A DNA stretch of 64,000 nt from Mixophyes australis (Eukaryota > Chordata > Amphibia > Anura > Limnodynastidae): positions 68,569,505 through 68,633,504 of the forward strand of contig JAVHZZ010000005.1 in the NCBI GenBank assembly GCA_036250195.1. The letters are read 5' to 3'. The number at the start of each line of letters is the position of its first letter. Position 1 is the stretch's first letter. Positions 1 to 13,152 of this stretch are shown here, piece by piece. The notes under the pieces are model-generated. The model made no database searches. It was not told the DNA's origin and saw only the letters and a list, made by a program, of their open reading frames with translations. Position numbers and translations under genes: made by a program.

Positions 1-204
1 ACCCAAAATTTCAATGTTTTGATCCTGAGCCACTTAGTTATCACTTTTGCTTTATGGCAAGGTGCTCCATCATGCTGGAAAAGGCATTGCTCTTCACCAA
101 ACTGTTCTTGGATGTTTGGGAGAGGTTGGTCTTGGAGAATATTTTGGTACCATTCTTTTTTCATGGCTGTGTTCTTAGGTAAAATTGTGAAAACACTCCT
201 TTGA
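1..204. other. Unassigned AT-rich sequence
   Basis: No coding signal, RNA gene or repeat boundary that I can support. The short open frame here has no recognisable motif. Confidence 0.4.
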
Positions 205-475
205 GGTTAGCATTGCTGCCTCACAGTGCTAGGCTTATGGATTCAATTCTAACCAGGTCCCTATCTGTGTGGAGCTTTTATCTTCCCCCCGTTTCCTCTG
301 GCTAGTTGGGTTTCTTCCCATAGTGAAGATAACATACTGGTAGTTCAATTTACCTCTGACAAAATGTATTTGTAGAAAGTAAGTTTCAATGGGACAGAGA
401 CTGATGTGAATGATTTCATATTCTCTGTACCACGCTGTGTAATATGATTGCTATTATATAAATAAACAATAATAT
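205..475 (+). repeat. Old tRNA-derived SINE copy
   Basis: The segment follows, in diverged form, the same order of blocks as the better copy at 13,524-13,863: a box-A-like start (GTTAGCATTGCTGCCTCACAG), a box-B-like stretch near 259-270, the block TGTGTGGAGCTTT, then a 3' part with CAATGGGACAGAGACTGATG and a TATAAATAAA-type end. This matches the SINE type common in fish and frog genomes. Many substitutions mark it as old. I could not define a target duplication. Confidence 0.6.
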
Positions 476-3220
476 TAACCCAGAGATACAATGCCATAAT
501 CTAAAAAAAGCAGACAACGGTCTAGATGCTATTAGATAAAATAAAATTAGCACAATATATGGATTATTCTAACTATTGCAAAGCAATTAACACAGGAGTG
601 TCAGAATCTTACTTAACAAAAGTATACCCACAAAACAGAAAAGCAGAAAAAAAAGACCCCTTTACTGGAACCATATTAACATTTATAGATGCTCTGGATT
701 ACTTGTGTACCAGATATAATATGAGATATACTGAGCGCTGGCGTATTTCTTCTCTGGATTACTGGTGTGTATTAAGCACTTCTTTTCACGCACTTACAAT
801 TTATAATAGGTACAATATTTAGTCACTGTTAAATTCACAAAACCTCAGGCTAACCATCACTTGAGTTACAGCCTGAATATATTCGTAAGCAAGTTTAATA
901 AAATTTGCTAAAGCTTTCATTGAGATTTGAAGAACCATAGGAATAATAACTGCAACTACAACATTGCATTTTAAAATATTTGCTGTAAAAAAGAGAGTAA
1001 CTTTAATAACAATGCAAAACTGGAAAGGATTTTGCTAAATTCCCTAAGCTACTGTAAAATCAAATTAGAGGGATAGATATTTAGAAATAAAAGTAGTATT
1101 AAAGGGATCTCTTGATTTAAGAATAACCCAAATAGATCCATCTTCTGGAAATATTTGCAGCAATTAGCTGTCTTGGCTTTATTGTTACATAAAAATCTGC
1201 TTTATACAGAGATTTCTACTGAATAGAATGTCTGTGAGACACATCAAGAGAAAATATCTTCAATCTGAAATGATTGTTTTGCCGTAATAAATTGAACCAT
1301 ATGTACACTGTGTTATTCAATCTTTTTTCTTTAAGCTATAAATTGATATTAAGGAACATTTAAGTCATAACACATGGTTATCCAGGCATGAACAAGGCAA
1401 TAACCCGCGTAAGTTGTCAAGGTGAAGCCAAACCATTTATTAGAGGTTTGTGTTGTTTTTGAAAAATACACGGTTGGATAAACAAGGATTAGTGCTATTA
1501 TGCTGCTACGGTGACTCAAGTGTGTTTTTACAGTGTCAGTAATTTTTATGTTTAAAAATCACTGGTGCAGTATATTAGCTATAATTTATGTTTATCATCT
1601 TGTGTACCCTAATAGGTTTCAACAAACCATTTAGCACTCCGCTAGTGCATATACATTTCTAAATAGGTATTTATCTTTAAAACGGGATGCCGAAATGGAA
1701 CTTTAATATTTTAGCTATTGACTATTTACTTGTTAAAGAATAAAAACCAAGACAGTCAGTGATTGTTTATAGTTCTTGCAGGCCATTATTTTTCTTCTTG
1801 GCTAGAAAACGACAGAGATATATTATGACAAAAAGCCAGTCAGTTTAGATGACATCAAAAACCCTGGCATGCAGTGTCCGTCACACTTAATAAGTAGAGT
1901 GTCCATTATAAAGCCAACACAGCTGGAAATGACAATAACGTCTGCTGAGTAAAATATGCTACAGGGTGCCCTTTGAAGAGGACAACTGACTTTTCAATTT
2001 TCTATTCAGATATGTTTAGTATTATTTATGTTCCCAGTAATTTTCCTCAATATAGTTAAGCATGAGTTAAATTAAAACTCCCCCGTTAGGTATACTTTTT
2101 TTTGTACTCTACTGAGACAGCATGGATGAGGATAATGATAGCACTTAATAATATCAATCTTATTTTGTGAGTATTTGAGCATTATTTCAATTACATGACA
2201 CAATAAATAACTTTTAAGTGCTTACTGTTTATCATTTTGGATATATTTATGTTGTACTATTGTTTTAGAATAGTGACACTGGAGAAATATGAAGCATCAG
2301 TTATATTTTACAAAATGCATATGTCTAAAATCCCCTGTATATTTTACCTTGATCCTTTTGTATTCATGATAAACATTTGTAGCTACTTAACATGTCAGGA
2401 CTTTATATATGGACTAGACTATAAACTAAGATTGGAAAGTGTGGTGCTTTGGAGTTATAATTCAAACTTGTGCATAGAACAAAACCATCTGTTGCTACAA
2501 TATATCTCCCATGATGCTGAGCAGCTGCCTAATATATTAGAAGCATGAAAAGTGGGAACAGTTATAAGGGAACAGTTTCTAATTTTCATTAGTGATATCC
2601 TGAACTATATTTCAACCTACTAGACCCACGATACAGATATATGCTGGTGGGTAAAGAATATGGAATACCCATTTAGCAATAACCAGTAATCTTGCATATG
2701 CCATATAAATGTTTTTCACTGAACTCACTCAAGGGCTGTTAACTCCTGTCATAATGGAGAGAGTTGTCCCATTGGAAGATTTTCTGAGATCAGTGATTTA
2801 TATATGGGGAGTGAGAAACAACAAATGGATGCTTTTATTCTCTAAACAACAACTATCTGGCAGCAAAACGTTTTTGGGCAAATTCTTCTCTTAACATTTT
2901 AAACAAGCAGTAATAAAAATGCTGCTAACAAGTCATCTACCAATCCATTGTATGATGTTCTGCCTATTAAACTGAGACATAAGGTAAATGACGGTATATG
3001 TATTATTCCAAAAACAACATGGCAGAATTGAAGTTGTATTGGCCGAGTCATTAAGGAGAGCAAAGCAAAAAAACGGAGTAAAGTTGCACCTTGGCAAAAC
3101 CATGCTGCATTGGTTGGAGGGGGAGGTAAATTTAAAATGTGAGGACAAATTTATACTTGGTGTAGGGCATGTCCTAGATCAACTTTAAATTTCAGTGTAA
3201 AAATAAAAAATTCAAGTATT
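476..3220. other. Intergenic, nothing identified
   Basis: AT-rich sequence without ORFs above about 100 codons. The open frames of 98 and 103 codons (526-822, 2237-2548) show no domain, no codon-use signature and no splice context. Probably old unrecognisable repeats or unique intergenic DNA. Confidence 0.4.
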
Positions 3221-3429
3221 AAGGCCATAGTCAATTAGGTCCCAGGATTGCGATAATGCACCAGAATGGGGTGCAAAGGTGATCTTTGGCACCACAATAA
3301 CGCTAATTTTCCTTTGCACCTCATAGGGTTAAGAAGGACATTCCAGATTGTGGCGGTATCGTATTACCTTTGGTAATGTGCACTATGTGCATTACTGTGA
3401 TCTCAGGACCTAATTGAATATGCTCCTTT
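3221..3429. mobile_element. MITE-like element with imperfect terminal inverted repeats
   Basis: The left end (core TCAATTAGGTCC at about 3231) and the right end (core GGACCTAATTGA at about 3407-3418) are inverted copies of each other over roughly 35 bp, enclosing about 210 bp with no ORF. The cores resemble the TATTCAATTG ends of the better preserved MITE at 57,775-57,944. A target duplication is not clear, so the exact ends are uncertain. Confidence 0.5.
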
Positions 3430-3658
3430 GTGTGCTAAATGAAAAAGCAGCAAGTATTTTCCTTACATGCAAAATAAGAAACTAATTTGCATCCCTTGCA
3501 TTGTAATATGGTTTGCCCAGGATCAAATTTACTCCTATTTTTTTGCCTTGCTTTCATTAATGACTCAGGCCCATTGTGAACATTATGCTAATACTAATCC
3601 AGGGCTTGGCTACTTATTCTATCAGTGTGCCATAAAAAATATTTTCAAGCCCAGGAGT
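3430..3658. other. Unassigned sequence
   Basis: No supportable feature between the MITE-like element and the GT microsatellite. Confidence 0.3.
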
Positions 3659-3669
3659 GCTGTGTGTGT

Positions 3670-3716
<47 letters not shown>

Positions 3717-3728
3717 GTGTGTATATAT
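3659..3728. repeat. (GT)n microsatellite
   Basis: About 70 bp of alternating GT with a few interruptions (GGTG, GTATGTATG). It generates the spurious Val-Cys-repeat open frames that cross it. Confidence 0.95.
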
Positions 3729-5279
3729 AAATAATATATTTTATCATGCTAATATCATGGTAATGCCAATAGTAAAGAGACCAACAAATAAACATTCATG
3801 TTATGTAGCATAGATGAGCCCCCAGTTTATATTATGCCACAAAGTTGTGCCTCAAGTTTATATTATGCCTCATACTTACTCTCTGGAGACTCAGTAAGCA
3901 CATCCACACATCATTCATTCCACAAGGGAACCCTGGAACTGATTCATTAAAACAGCCGTAGATTATCAAAATTGAACAAAATTGTTGCGTTTCGGCTATA
4001 TTTGGCTGCTTTAGTAAGGCAGCTGCAGAGCTCCGGAGTGCCAGAAAGAAGTGGTCCAAGTGCCACGTCTGGCATACGTGTTTTAATCAATCAATGGCAC
4101 AATGGCAACAACTATGAATGCTATATAAAACATATTGTGACAGTGAGACTGGCTATGAATGTTACAATGGGTAGTAGATGAAGGGCGATCTTTCCCCATC
4201 TCTCACCTAACTGTGCCTCCCTAATTAGTCATCATATTTGTTCCTCTTTGTTCTAGACACTGCTTGATTATTTCATTGTCTTACCCATGTATGCAAACAG
4301 TCAGTGGCATGAGTTTAAGGACCTCAGTGAAAAACTGTATACTGGGCACTATAAATTTGTATGTATCTTGGCAAGATACAGTAAAATCAGTAACGGAACA
4401 CCAAAAAAGTGGTATAAAGTGCATCTTAGGCAGGGCCAGGCCTAGCCCTTGACATGGGATGCAGGTGCCTAGGCACAGATCTCACTTCTTCTGTATGAAC
4501 TTGGCTGCCAGAATGCTGAGCTGCTAACAATGCTGGCTGATAGATTTTTTTATATGACCTTCTACACTGAACTCTGGCAGCAGAATTCTGTGTAGGTCAA
4601 GAAAATGAGCTGCTATCAGTCTGTACTATAATAATTAGTTGTGTTCAGTTTATATGGCCTCTACTGAGCTACAATTAAGATAAGGTTGGTAAGGAGAGGA
4701 GATAAGTCAAAAGCCAGCAGGGAATTTACTTGTAATTTCAACTAGCCACCAGTGAATTAGGTCTATAATTTCCAATTGGCTTTGTGCTGAGTCACTGTGC
4801 TGGTACAGTAAATTGTAGGGGTCATTGTGCTGATAAAATACATTGGGTCAAGTCTGATATAATATGTGGAGTCACTGCTAGGTTTATTTAGCATAATGTG
4901 CAAATGATAATTGTACGATTGGTAAATGGGGCTTGGGGGAAGGAATAGAAGTAGAATGCATTTTTCCAACTTTGCACTCAGTGCCAAAACAACTGATTGT
5001 GGCCCTTTGATTGTTGAGCCTGGCACCAGTCACATCACCTTTAAGATTGAATTATTTCTAGGGGTGGGAGAGCCCAGTAACTGCCCAGGATGCTGAGTAG
5101 TTGCTAGTGGAGTATTTGTTACTTTTTTGAAAATTATTTGGGGGGTTGTGGCTTCTACCTTGTCATATGTCTTTACTTGTCCTCTGCACAAATTTATTTG
5201 CGTAGTTATGCCTCCGTTCTGGGTGCCCTTCTCCTCTCCTCCCTGCTCCGTTTGCACTGGCTGTCGGGTGTGATGACAT
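3729..5279. other. Intergenic, nothing identified
   Basis: No coding or RNA gene signal. A GC-richer scrap near 4,430-4,480 looks like part of an interspersed repeat but cannot be delimited. Confidence 0.35.
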
Positions 5280-6093
5280 TTTCAGTTAGGAGTGCGCAGA
5301 GAGTAGTCATGACTCCCAAGCAAGAAAGAAGACAAAAGACAAATAAGCAGAAGAGAAGAGAACAGAAGAAAGAAAGCAATAGAAAGGCAAGTAAAGGAAC
5401 GGAGACACCAGAGCACTATGTGATAAAACTGAAACAGCTGAAGGGGAGTAAAAGCAGCATGGTGGGCAGAGTGTGATAAGGGGGAAACAGGTGAAGGGGA
5501 GCAAAAGCAGCATAGAGGGCAATGTGTGATGTTGAAAGGGCACAGTGGTAGCTGAAGGGGTGTGGTGTGATGATGAATGGGGGCAGTGTGGTGATGAAGG
5601 GGCACAATGTGGTGATGAATTGGCATGGTGTGATATTGAAGGGGAACGGTGTGATGATGAAGGGGCACATTGTGCTTATGAAGGAGCAAAGTGTTGTGAT
5701 GAAGGAGACACAATCTGGTAATGAAGGGGACACAGTATGATGAAGGTTCAAAAATGTGATGAAGGGGCAAAAATGTGATGAAGGAGGACACAGTGTGATG
5801 AAGTAGGGGGCATTTTTACTCTTCTGTACTTTTCGCCAAATTAATTTGGCAAAAATGTAAAATTTTATTATAAACATTAATATTCTTCACTAACATTATT
5901 CATATAGCAATAAATGTTTGCTGTTCAATTTATTTATTTGTATTACTCTCTTTACTAAAGTTTGTTAAATGATTTGTATTAAAAGAATAAAAGAATAATT
6001 GAATTAAAAAATTACTAAAGGAGCAGGGTGCACAATTATTTTTTTCCGGGGGGGGGGGGGGGGAGGGGGGAGGGGCGTCAAGCACCGGCCCTG
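5280..6093 (-). repeat. Dispersed repeat with internal satellite, copy A
   Basis: In minus orientation it starts CAGGGCCGGTGC (6,082-6,093), runs through a poly-C/GCGCCCC stretch and an AT-rich block containing a TTGGC(A)-AAATTAATTTGG-like motif, and ends in a degenerate minisatellite of about 20-30 bp units (GATGAAGGGGCACAGTGTGAT type, 5,490-5,810). Copy B at 60,524-61,560 has the same order of parts on the opposite strand. The His/Pro-rich long open frames across it are translations of the satellite. Confidence 0.6.
6046..6075. repeat. Poly-G tract
   Basis: A run of about 16 G followed by GA-interrupted G tracts inside dispersed repeat copy A. It could form G-quadruplex DNA. Confidence 0.8.
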
Positions 6094-6214
6094 GTTGCTG
6101 CTGCAAATCTCAGTTGCTGCTGCTTAGGCAATCCAACATTCCAGACTGTTGAGATAAAATAAGGAAGAGGGGAGAGTGGGAGGGAGGGTACAAAAAGAGA
6201 TGAGAAATGGGCTG

Positions 6215-6590
6215 GGGTTATAAGCATTGTCTCACCACAGTAGACTTGAGGTCTGCATTGTATATTCACCAGAGAATTGGGGTCTCCATTGGATAGTCAT
6301 CAGAGACTTAGGGGCTACCATAGCAACCAAAAACTTGGCCTGGCTTGTATTACAAGAGATTTGGGATTCCATTTTCAGTGGTTATTAGTGTATTGATCAC
6401 TAAAATGCTTTCTGTTTTGTATTGGGCACTGGAATGCTCTTAGCATTGTGTACTGGTCAGAGAATGCTCTCTGCATTATATATTGGTCACTAGAATGTTC
6501 ACTGTATTGCATATTGGTCAACAGAATGGTCCATGTATTGTAAATTTATCAGTAGAATGCTTGCTTAATTATAGATATTGGTCATAAAAA
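6215..6590 (+). repeat. Degenerate minisatellite, about 35-40 bp units
   Basis: Successive degenerate units carry a core like TATTGGTCACTAGAATGCTC: examples near 6,390, 6,420, 6,455, 6,485 and 6,520, with weaker ones back to about 6,250. No ORF is maintained. Confidence 0.55.
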
Positions 6591-6594
6591 AATC

Positions 6595-9422
6595 CTTGAG
6601 TTGGGAATGTTTAAGCCTCACCCTGCGAGTTTGACTGGAAATGATGTCTTTCCTTTATAACTACTGAATGCAACTGCAAATGGGGTAAAAGAATAGCCCT
6701 TGCTTAGTTTGGAAAACCATCAGTCCCTTTGTATTTTGTTGGGACTGGGAGGTGGTTTCTACCTAATCTCCTGGAATGCCCAGCTGGCTAGTACAGACAC
6801 TTGTGAAATATTCAGCAATGTTAGCAATTTAAAAAATCTTATTTTAAATATAACTTACATTTTAGAGGAAATCAAAAGATTTAATGAAATAATTAAGTTA
6901 CTTCAGTTTTCAACAAAAGCAAAAAATACAGTCCTGTTAAATTTTCCCAACGTTTGAAGGTTTTACCCCAAGGATTTTTTCATGACATCATTCAGAAAGT
7001 CAAATGATAAAGGACCTATTGATGTCACTGTTCACATTCCATAGAACATTAAAACATTACCACACTGATCACTGAAGTAAATCAACTTCCATATTAAATG
7101 TCCATATTTGGTTATCTGGCCTCAATAATGGTTATACCTCGTCATCAACCACACACACCTGTTAGCAGAGCTATGACAATAATTCAAAGGAAATTACCTT
7201 GTTTCTGTGCTGGAAAAACTGAAGAAATCTTGTTAGAGAGAAGATAGCATTGAATTAAATAAAAATCTAATGTTGACATTCTTAGTGAAATATTTTGTTT
7301 GATGTTAGCAAATTACATTAGGGGAGGGTTGTTGGTTGTAATTGGGTTATATCGTAGAAAAGCAGGTGACTATTTATTAATAAAAATTATTTTATTTTGT
7401 TTTTGCTGAACCCAGTTTCAATATAACTATGAGTTTCTTGCAAACTGTTGTTTATTTTAAAATGTCTAGCTTCAAAACATGAAGCAATTGATACCATCGG
7501 AAGCTGGCTGCCATTGACCAGGAATTGGTTGTGATTTCATACACACTGCAGGATTTTAAGGAGGTTGGAATGAGATTTTTAAACAGGGTAAGCAATCAAA
7601 CGAAATGAAGATCTGTACTTTGGAACGACTCTCGTTCATCCTGTAAGTATACACACTAAAGATATATCTAGCCAAACGGTCATTTATGGGATGATGGGCC
7701 TGATAATTGGTTGAAAAACCTGTAGTGTGTGCCTAGCCTTACTATAACCTGAGTCTATAGGGCAAATCTTTTCTGTCTTCAATTAGCCAATATGCTACTT
7801 ATTAATCCCTGGTACAGCTCACTCAGCAGCCTGACACAGAAATTACAATTATCTCCCTGTTCAAAAGGTAAAACTGTGTCTATTGTGTGAAATCAAAATG
7901 TAATTGTTACACTTATTAAACCAATTACCTTCTGGATGGTATTATTTGCAACAGTGGTGACACCCACTGCTCTAAGTGTCTGTATTACATACCAGCATTT
8001 CTTCTCCATACAAGCTGCACATATGTTCTACAAGCAGATACTTTGCTATGCATTAGTGTCTTTACTGCCTCAGTTATCAAAGCTATTTTTATCTTTTAGT
8101 GGCCTAATATTTGACTTTGTCTCATCTGGTGACAGGAACCTATATTTAGTCCCATGTCAATTCAGATTAAAATAACCCCCACTGGTTACTTATTGCAAAA
8201 AATAGGGGGAAATCTAAATCATTATCATACATTGTCGGCTCAGAATTCCCTAGTGACAGAAAATAACAGCAGCAGGGACAGTGATAGATAGAAGGGAATG
8301 GTAGGAACGAGGGCAGCAGGGATTGAGGCACAGAGTAGAGCACGTGGGGAGGCAGAGGTGGGGTTCCTGTAATGAAGATGAGGACATACGGGAAGAGAGA
8401 AAGTAAAAAAATGAGGGAAAGATGAAGGGTCACATGGACAATATCAGGGAGACGTAAAGAAACACAGGGGAGATATTATAGAAAGTTATATTATAATATC
8501 ATGGATATTATGGAGATATGGGGGGAAATTTAAGTACACAAAGGAGACATGAAAGAGATGGAAGTACTCAAGGTGGATAGCCTTGCATCATTTATTATGT
8601 TTTATATTATGCTATACAGTGTTAAAATGCATCTAAAATTAATTTCACACTTTCAAAGTCCTTAAACCTTCTGGGGTCTCGGCCATTCATTTCAAATTTC
8701 ATACCCGCTCTTCTAAATACAACCACTGGTGACACTAAAGACTATCCCACAACTGTATTAACTATTATGACTCATTATGGGACAGTGAACCATGAAGAGG
8801 GCATGGTTAAAACATTGGTACGTTATTCTATAAAAATATCTTAAGTTTTCCCTTACAAATTCTCACTGGAGATTCACAGAAAACAGTTCCTTAAATAGAT
8901 ATTCCAGATTTATATGATTTCAATGAAAACCTTATTTTAGCTCAGTTAAAAGATCCCACAGTAACTAGTGCCTTTATAATCAGTAAGGTGCAAAATGTTG
9001 TGTGCCAGGATTCAGGACTTAATTATGTATTTCTTCATTATGCTGCTGTTTGTTTTATCATGAAAATAGGCATATGAGGAGATTGTAGAACAATTTGTTG
9101 TATCAAAGTGTTACAACAATTCTTATTTATTTAGCCCATTCCCGGGGGAGTGTTTGGGACTATACAAAACCAAAGGGTGTATTGAACAAGGGCTTCCCGG
9201 CACAACCTATATGATGCTGTAAAACCATATTATAATTCTTGTCTTGAATGTCAAAACACCACAATTCAGCATAATTTTTGGAGCCTTTCATACCACTGTA
9301 CTTTTTCAAAGAGATGCAATGGATATGGGTGGTCCATTACCTAAGTTCTCTTTGGGGTACAAAGATATGTTAACATCACTAACCAATATCTTAAGAATCA
9401 ATTATGCCACCAGGGCACACCT
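6595..9422. other. Intergenic, nothing identified
   Basis: Mostly AT-rich DNA with stop codons in all frames. The open frames of 79-88 codons near 7,936-8,433 have no recognisable domain. I see no tRNA, rRNA or clear exon. Confidence 0.4.
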
Positions 9423-9608
9423 TATAACCATGTAATAGAGCATGTTGCTCAAATGCATAATAAGATAACTGGAGTTATGTCTATTTTAAATGAAAATATA
9501 CAGAATACCCAAGAATGCCATTTAACAATTGTTATTAGCTATGCTAAGCTCTTTAAGCCAGATGACATAGTGTTGGTTATTGTTCCGAGGGTTAAAAGAA
9601 TCCATTAG
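9423..9608 (+). pseudogene. Decayed Ty3/Gypsy-like integrase C-terminal segment
   Basis: This frame stays open for 61 codons and then meets TAG. It contains a helical stretch (EHVAQMHNKI...NTQECHL) followed by KLFKPDDIVLVIVP. That layout matches the linker and the 'F-pGD-VLvLvP' strand of Gypsy-class integrase C-termini. No RT or integrase core remains nearby, and later codons up to about 9,890 only faintly continue the theme. It is an old fragment of an unrelated LTR element. The call rests on pattern resemblance. Confidence 0.45.
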
Positions 9609-10671
9609 CTAGGTACTGGGCAAAACACTCGATGCAGAACGTATTGAAAGAAAGTAGCATGGTAGCATATCATGGTAGCATGGTAGCGTGTCAAATAAAC
9701 TAATGCTATACCAGCTATGGAATCTAGGGAGATGTCAGCATGGAACTTCAAGAGAAAAGCATAATCATCAAAGAGAAACAGTGGGCAGAATCTCATTGTC
9801 AGACAGACCCACCAGGGTACCAGGTAAATTCCCAGTGAGCTCCATTAATGGCATATCCCCTAGTGCAACTGAGGGTTCTATCCCCTCTTCTTAGGGATGT
9901 CAAGGCAGGTTATCTGCCTTCCCAGGCTGGTCTGATAATGGCTTCAAGGAAAGCAGTTTCCTTGTCATTTTTAATTTAGTAAGGAAGAGGCATAGCTACA
10001 TGGCCCAGGCACTGTTGCCCTTCCGGATAGCTAGTCCCACCACTGGGACCTGCCACCTTATTGTAGCTAGCCCCTCATCCCTTTCTCTCTCTCCTCATTT
10101 TCTCCTTCCTTCCCTCCCCTGGGATGACAGAAGATATAAAAAAGGATAGTAGGATTGTAGGATTAAAATATAGCCTTTCAGATGGAAAACATTTAAAAAC
10201 TGTGTAATTTATATTAAAATGTTTTACTTTTTTAATTGAATAAAGGTTTTTTTCTTTTTGGTACTTAATTATATGGATGCCACTGTAGCAGCTTGCCAGC
10301 TGTCTGATGACATATCGTTCAGCTGCTGTATTCAAACCTTCCACTTTCTGGCATATGTGATGACTTATTTACTGATTTGAGGCTGGTAGCAGAGATTTTT
10401 TTAAAAAAAAACTGTTCAAGTGTTATATGGATAAAAGAGGCATAGTGCTGAGGAACTACAGTAGTGTCTGTGTAATTAACAAGTACCAAAAGAAAAATCC
10501 CCTCTAGTGGCTCGCCATGGTCCCTCAGTGGAGCACTGATGCATACACTAATTCATGTGACCTAATGTACTAGTAAATGATTATACATTGGTGTTCCCAT
10601 TATTTTTTCATTCATTATCTGTTGGGGAAGTAAACTATTATGTGTGTCAAAGCTAAAAAAAACAATATTAG
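9609..10671. other. Intergenic, nothing identified
   Basis: No supportable gene. Includes small direct repeats (CATGGTAGCAT, near 9,658-9,685) and AT-rich DNA. Confidence 0.35.
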
Positions 10672-11976
10672 GGGCATGGCCTGGCAACCATCTCGGCCAC
10701 ACTTAATTGGAGCTTCATGAAACCCACTTTACTTGTGGCTCCTGCTGCTACCCACCAATCCAAATTCCACCTATAAAGCTACCACTACCTACTGGCATCC
10801 ACCGCGGTGTTGCAGCTCCATCTTGGGGTATCCCCTTGTTCCCAATCTGTCCGGCATCCTTGAGGCCTTAATTGCTCCAAAAAGCTGCAGCCTCGATTTT
10901 CTGAACCACCAGATGCCATCTTGCTGCTGGAGCGGTTCTCCCCGCCAGACCCATGGACTGCTTTACTGAGCCCTGCACCCCCACCCAGACTCTCCCTCCA
11001 CCAGGGCCCCCCTGGCAGTTTCACGGTCTGTTCAGGAATCGCCTATAGAGCTTTGAAACCTGGGGACTAACAACTAATGAAAGACCTGCTCCTCCTGGTC
11101 AGCACTCACTGAATTGGACCGGTCTGTCTTTATCCTCCAACAGGTGGTGAGTCTCTACCGCATTCCCCAGCCCAGATCACTCAAAAATTAGCACACTCCT
11201 GCAGTGTGTAAGAAAATCCACTCACCCAGTTAAACTCTATGTCCAACTCACCTCATAGATGTGAGAATCTCCTCCTCACCTACCATATATGTATGTGATC
11301 TCTCCTGAGGCTCTCTGCCACACAAATCTATAGGACCCCCTCTGAGGGATAGGGGTTTGGAGGGACATAAACTTGCACTGTTTCCAACCTACTCTGGTCA
11401 AGCAGATCCATACAATTAAAATTGCCTGACCAGTGCTGCCACCCAGTGGAAGATACCTGTCACTGCGGTCTATAACTTCCTAAACAATAACATCTATGGG
11501 ACTGTAATTTCCTTCAGTGCTTGCATAATACCAGAGAAATAGTAACACCAACCTACAGCTCACCCTCCACCTTGTGGCTTTTGCCCTAACTGCAGTTCAG
11601 CTCATCAACACATATTTTCTGCTACCAGCAGTCCATGGTGCTGACGTATAAGAGACCTTCTTTTCCTGCCTGTACATCCTTATATACTCCCCACTGTGGT
11701 GCTATCCATTACCTGCCGGACACTGGGTCACTACACCTACCTATCTAACTCAGTAAGACAGTTAACGTACCTAAAACCAAAAGCACTGAGATGCCTATTT
11801 ATTCAAACATCATACTGTCTGGTTCGTGACTCCATCTAATAGAGGTGACCCTGGCTGTCAAATTTCTCACACTGCTGGAGCTCCCACATCTCCCTACAAC
11901 CTGCTTGCCCTACGATCTGTGGATGCCTAGGTGCTAACCATGCCTCTCTACCACCCTTGGCCATGAATAATTCACG

Positions 11977-12830
11977 ATGAAGCAACCAAACTTTCTTCCC
12001 ACTACGCCCTCACCTTGTCTCCTCTCCATTCTACCACGACACCTAAATGGGGAAAAAAACCTTCAGGATGAGACCTCCTCCCCTACTTCTCCAAACAGAA
12101 AACCCCTGCTAGACCCAGTGAACACTCTTATTCGGATCCTGATAATGATGATTGTTCTCCTATTACTCACCAGGATTTCTTGTCCCTCCTCAAAGAGGTG
12201 AAAGATGTCCAAGCCTTAGCCCAGGCCCTCCACTCACTAAAGGTGGACATTGCTGACATAGGCGATAGAACTGATCACCTAGAACACAGAGTGAAAGAGG
12301 TGTTGACTCACCAACAGTCACTCGGACCTCCAACACATTGTCCAACTCCAAGAAGGCAAAGAAGACAAAGACTTTCTGGCACAATGCAACAATCTGAGAA
12401 TCCGCAGGATAATGAAACAGAACCAGCCCACTTGGAACTTTATCTCAAGAAACTTTTCACTCAGCTCTCCCGTTCAACTCTTGAGGTGCACCTTCTCTTG
12501 GATAGAGCCCATCCAGTGTTGAGACCCCGCTCCTAGGATCCGTCCCAACCCAGGGACTTCCTCCTCAGAATGCACTAATTCACAGCGAAAGAAGACATCA
12601 TGAAGGTGTTCTACCGCCTCCAATCGATCACATTCGACAACACCAGCCCTCAAGCATCTTTCCCCATTCACCCTAGCCAAATGAAGAGAGTTCAAGCCTA
12701 TCACCACACTTCTATACCAGCGAGAAATCAAATATCTCTGTGGATTCCCCTTTTGAATCCTGATTTGGCATCACGGCTTGATTCTTATGGCCAGAACTCT
12801 CTCCGAAGCCCAATCCCTCCTTCCTAAACT
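11977..12830 (+). pseudogene. L1/Tx1-type ORF1 relic
   Basis: ORF1 proteins of this clade are RNA-binding coiled-coil/RRM proteins that package LINE RNA. The piece at 12,180-12,320 encodes a heptad-rich stretch with DIADIGDRTDHLEHRVKEV, a typical ORF1 coiled coil. Further on, a frame encodes LEVHLLLDRAHPVLRPRS, the end of the RRM-like domain ('DRaHRtlrp' type). The minus-strand relic at 62,542-63,600 has the equivalent FDRVHRTLRP. The reading frame changes at least twice (near 12,180 and 12,330), so no intact product is possible. Confidence 0.65.
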
Positions 12831-13152
12831 TGGAATCACTACTGGTTTTCCAGCCCCTTCCGAGTCATCTGCTCTTTCACAGAGAGCAACAAGACCATCA
12901 TCCCGTCAAGCTCCCAGAACTGAATGGACCACCATACCGGTTTCATCATCACCACGATGATGTATCCTCCAGGACTTGTTTACTACTATCAGGTTTTGTC
13001 TTTTTGTACTCTCAATGTTCTTCTTCATGCTCTCATCTTTGCTATTCTTTTCTTTCTCTGATGGCCAGCCTAAATGCCGCTCATTGGAAAAAGACCATGT
13101 ATAACTCTGGGGGTTGGGAACTAAATTCCAATTGGGATTAATCTGACATTAT

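Noticed and set aside
526..822. 98-codon open frame
   Set aside because: No domain, AT-rich codon use like its surroundings, no splice or promoter context.
3467..3813. Open frames with Val-Cys repeats
   Set aside because: Translation of the GT microsatellite.
5282..5877. Long His/Pro-rich open frames on the minus strand (169 and 153 codons)
   Set aside because: They translate the GATGAAGGGGCACAGTGTGAT-type minisatellite in two overlapping frames; open length comes from periodicity, not coding.
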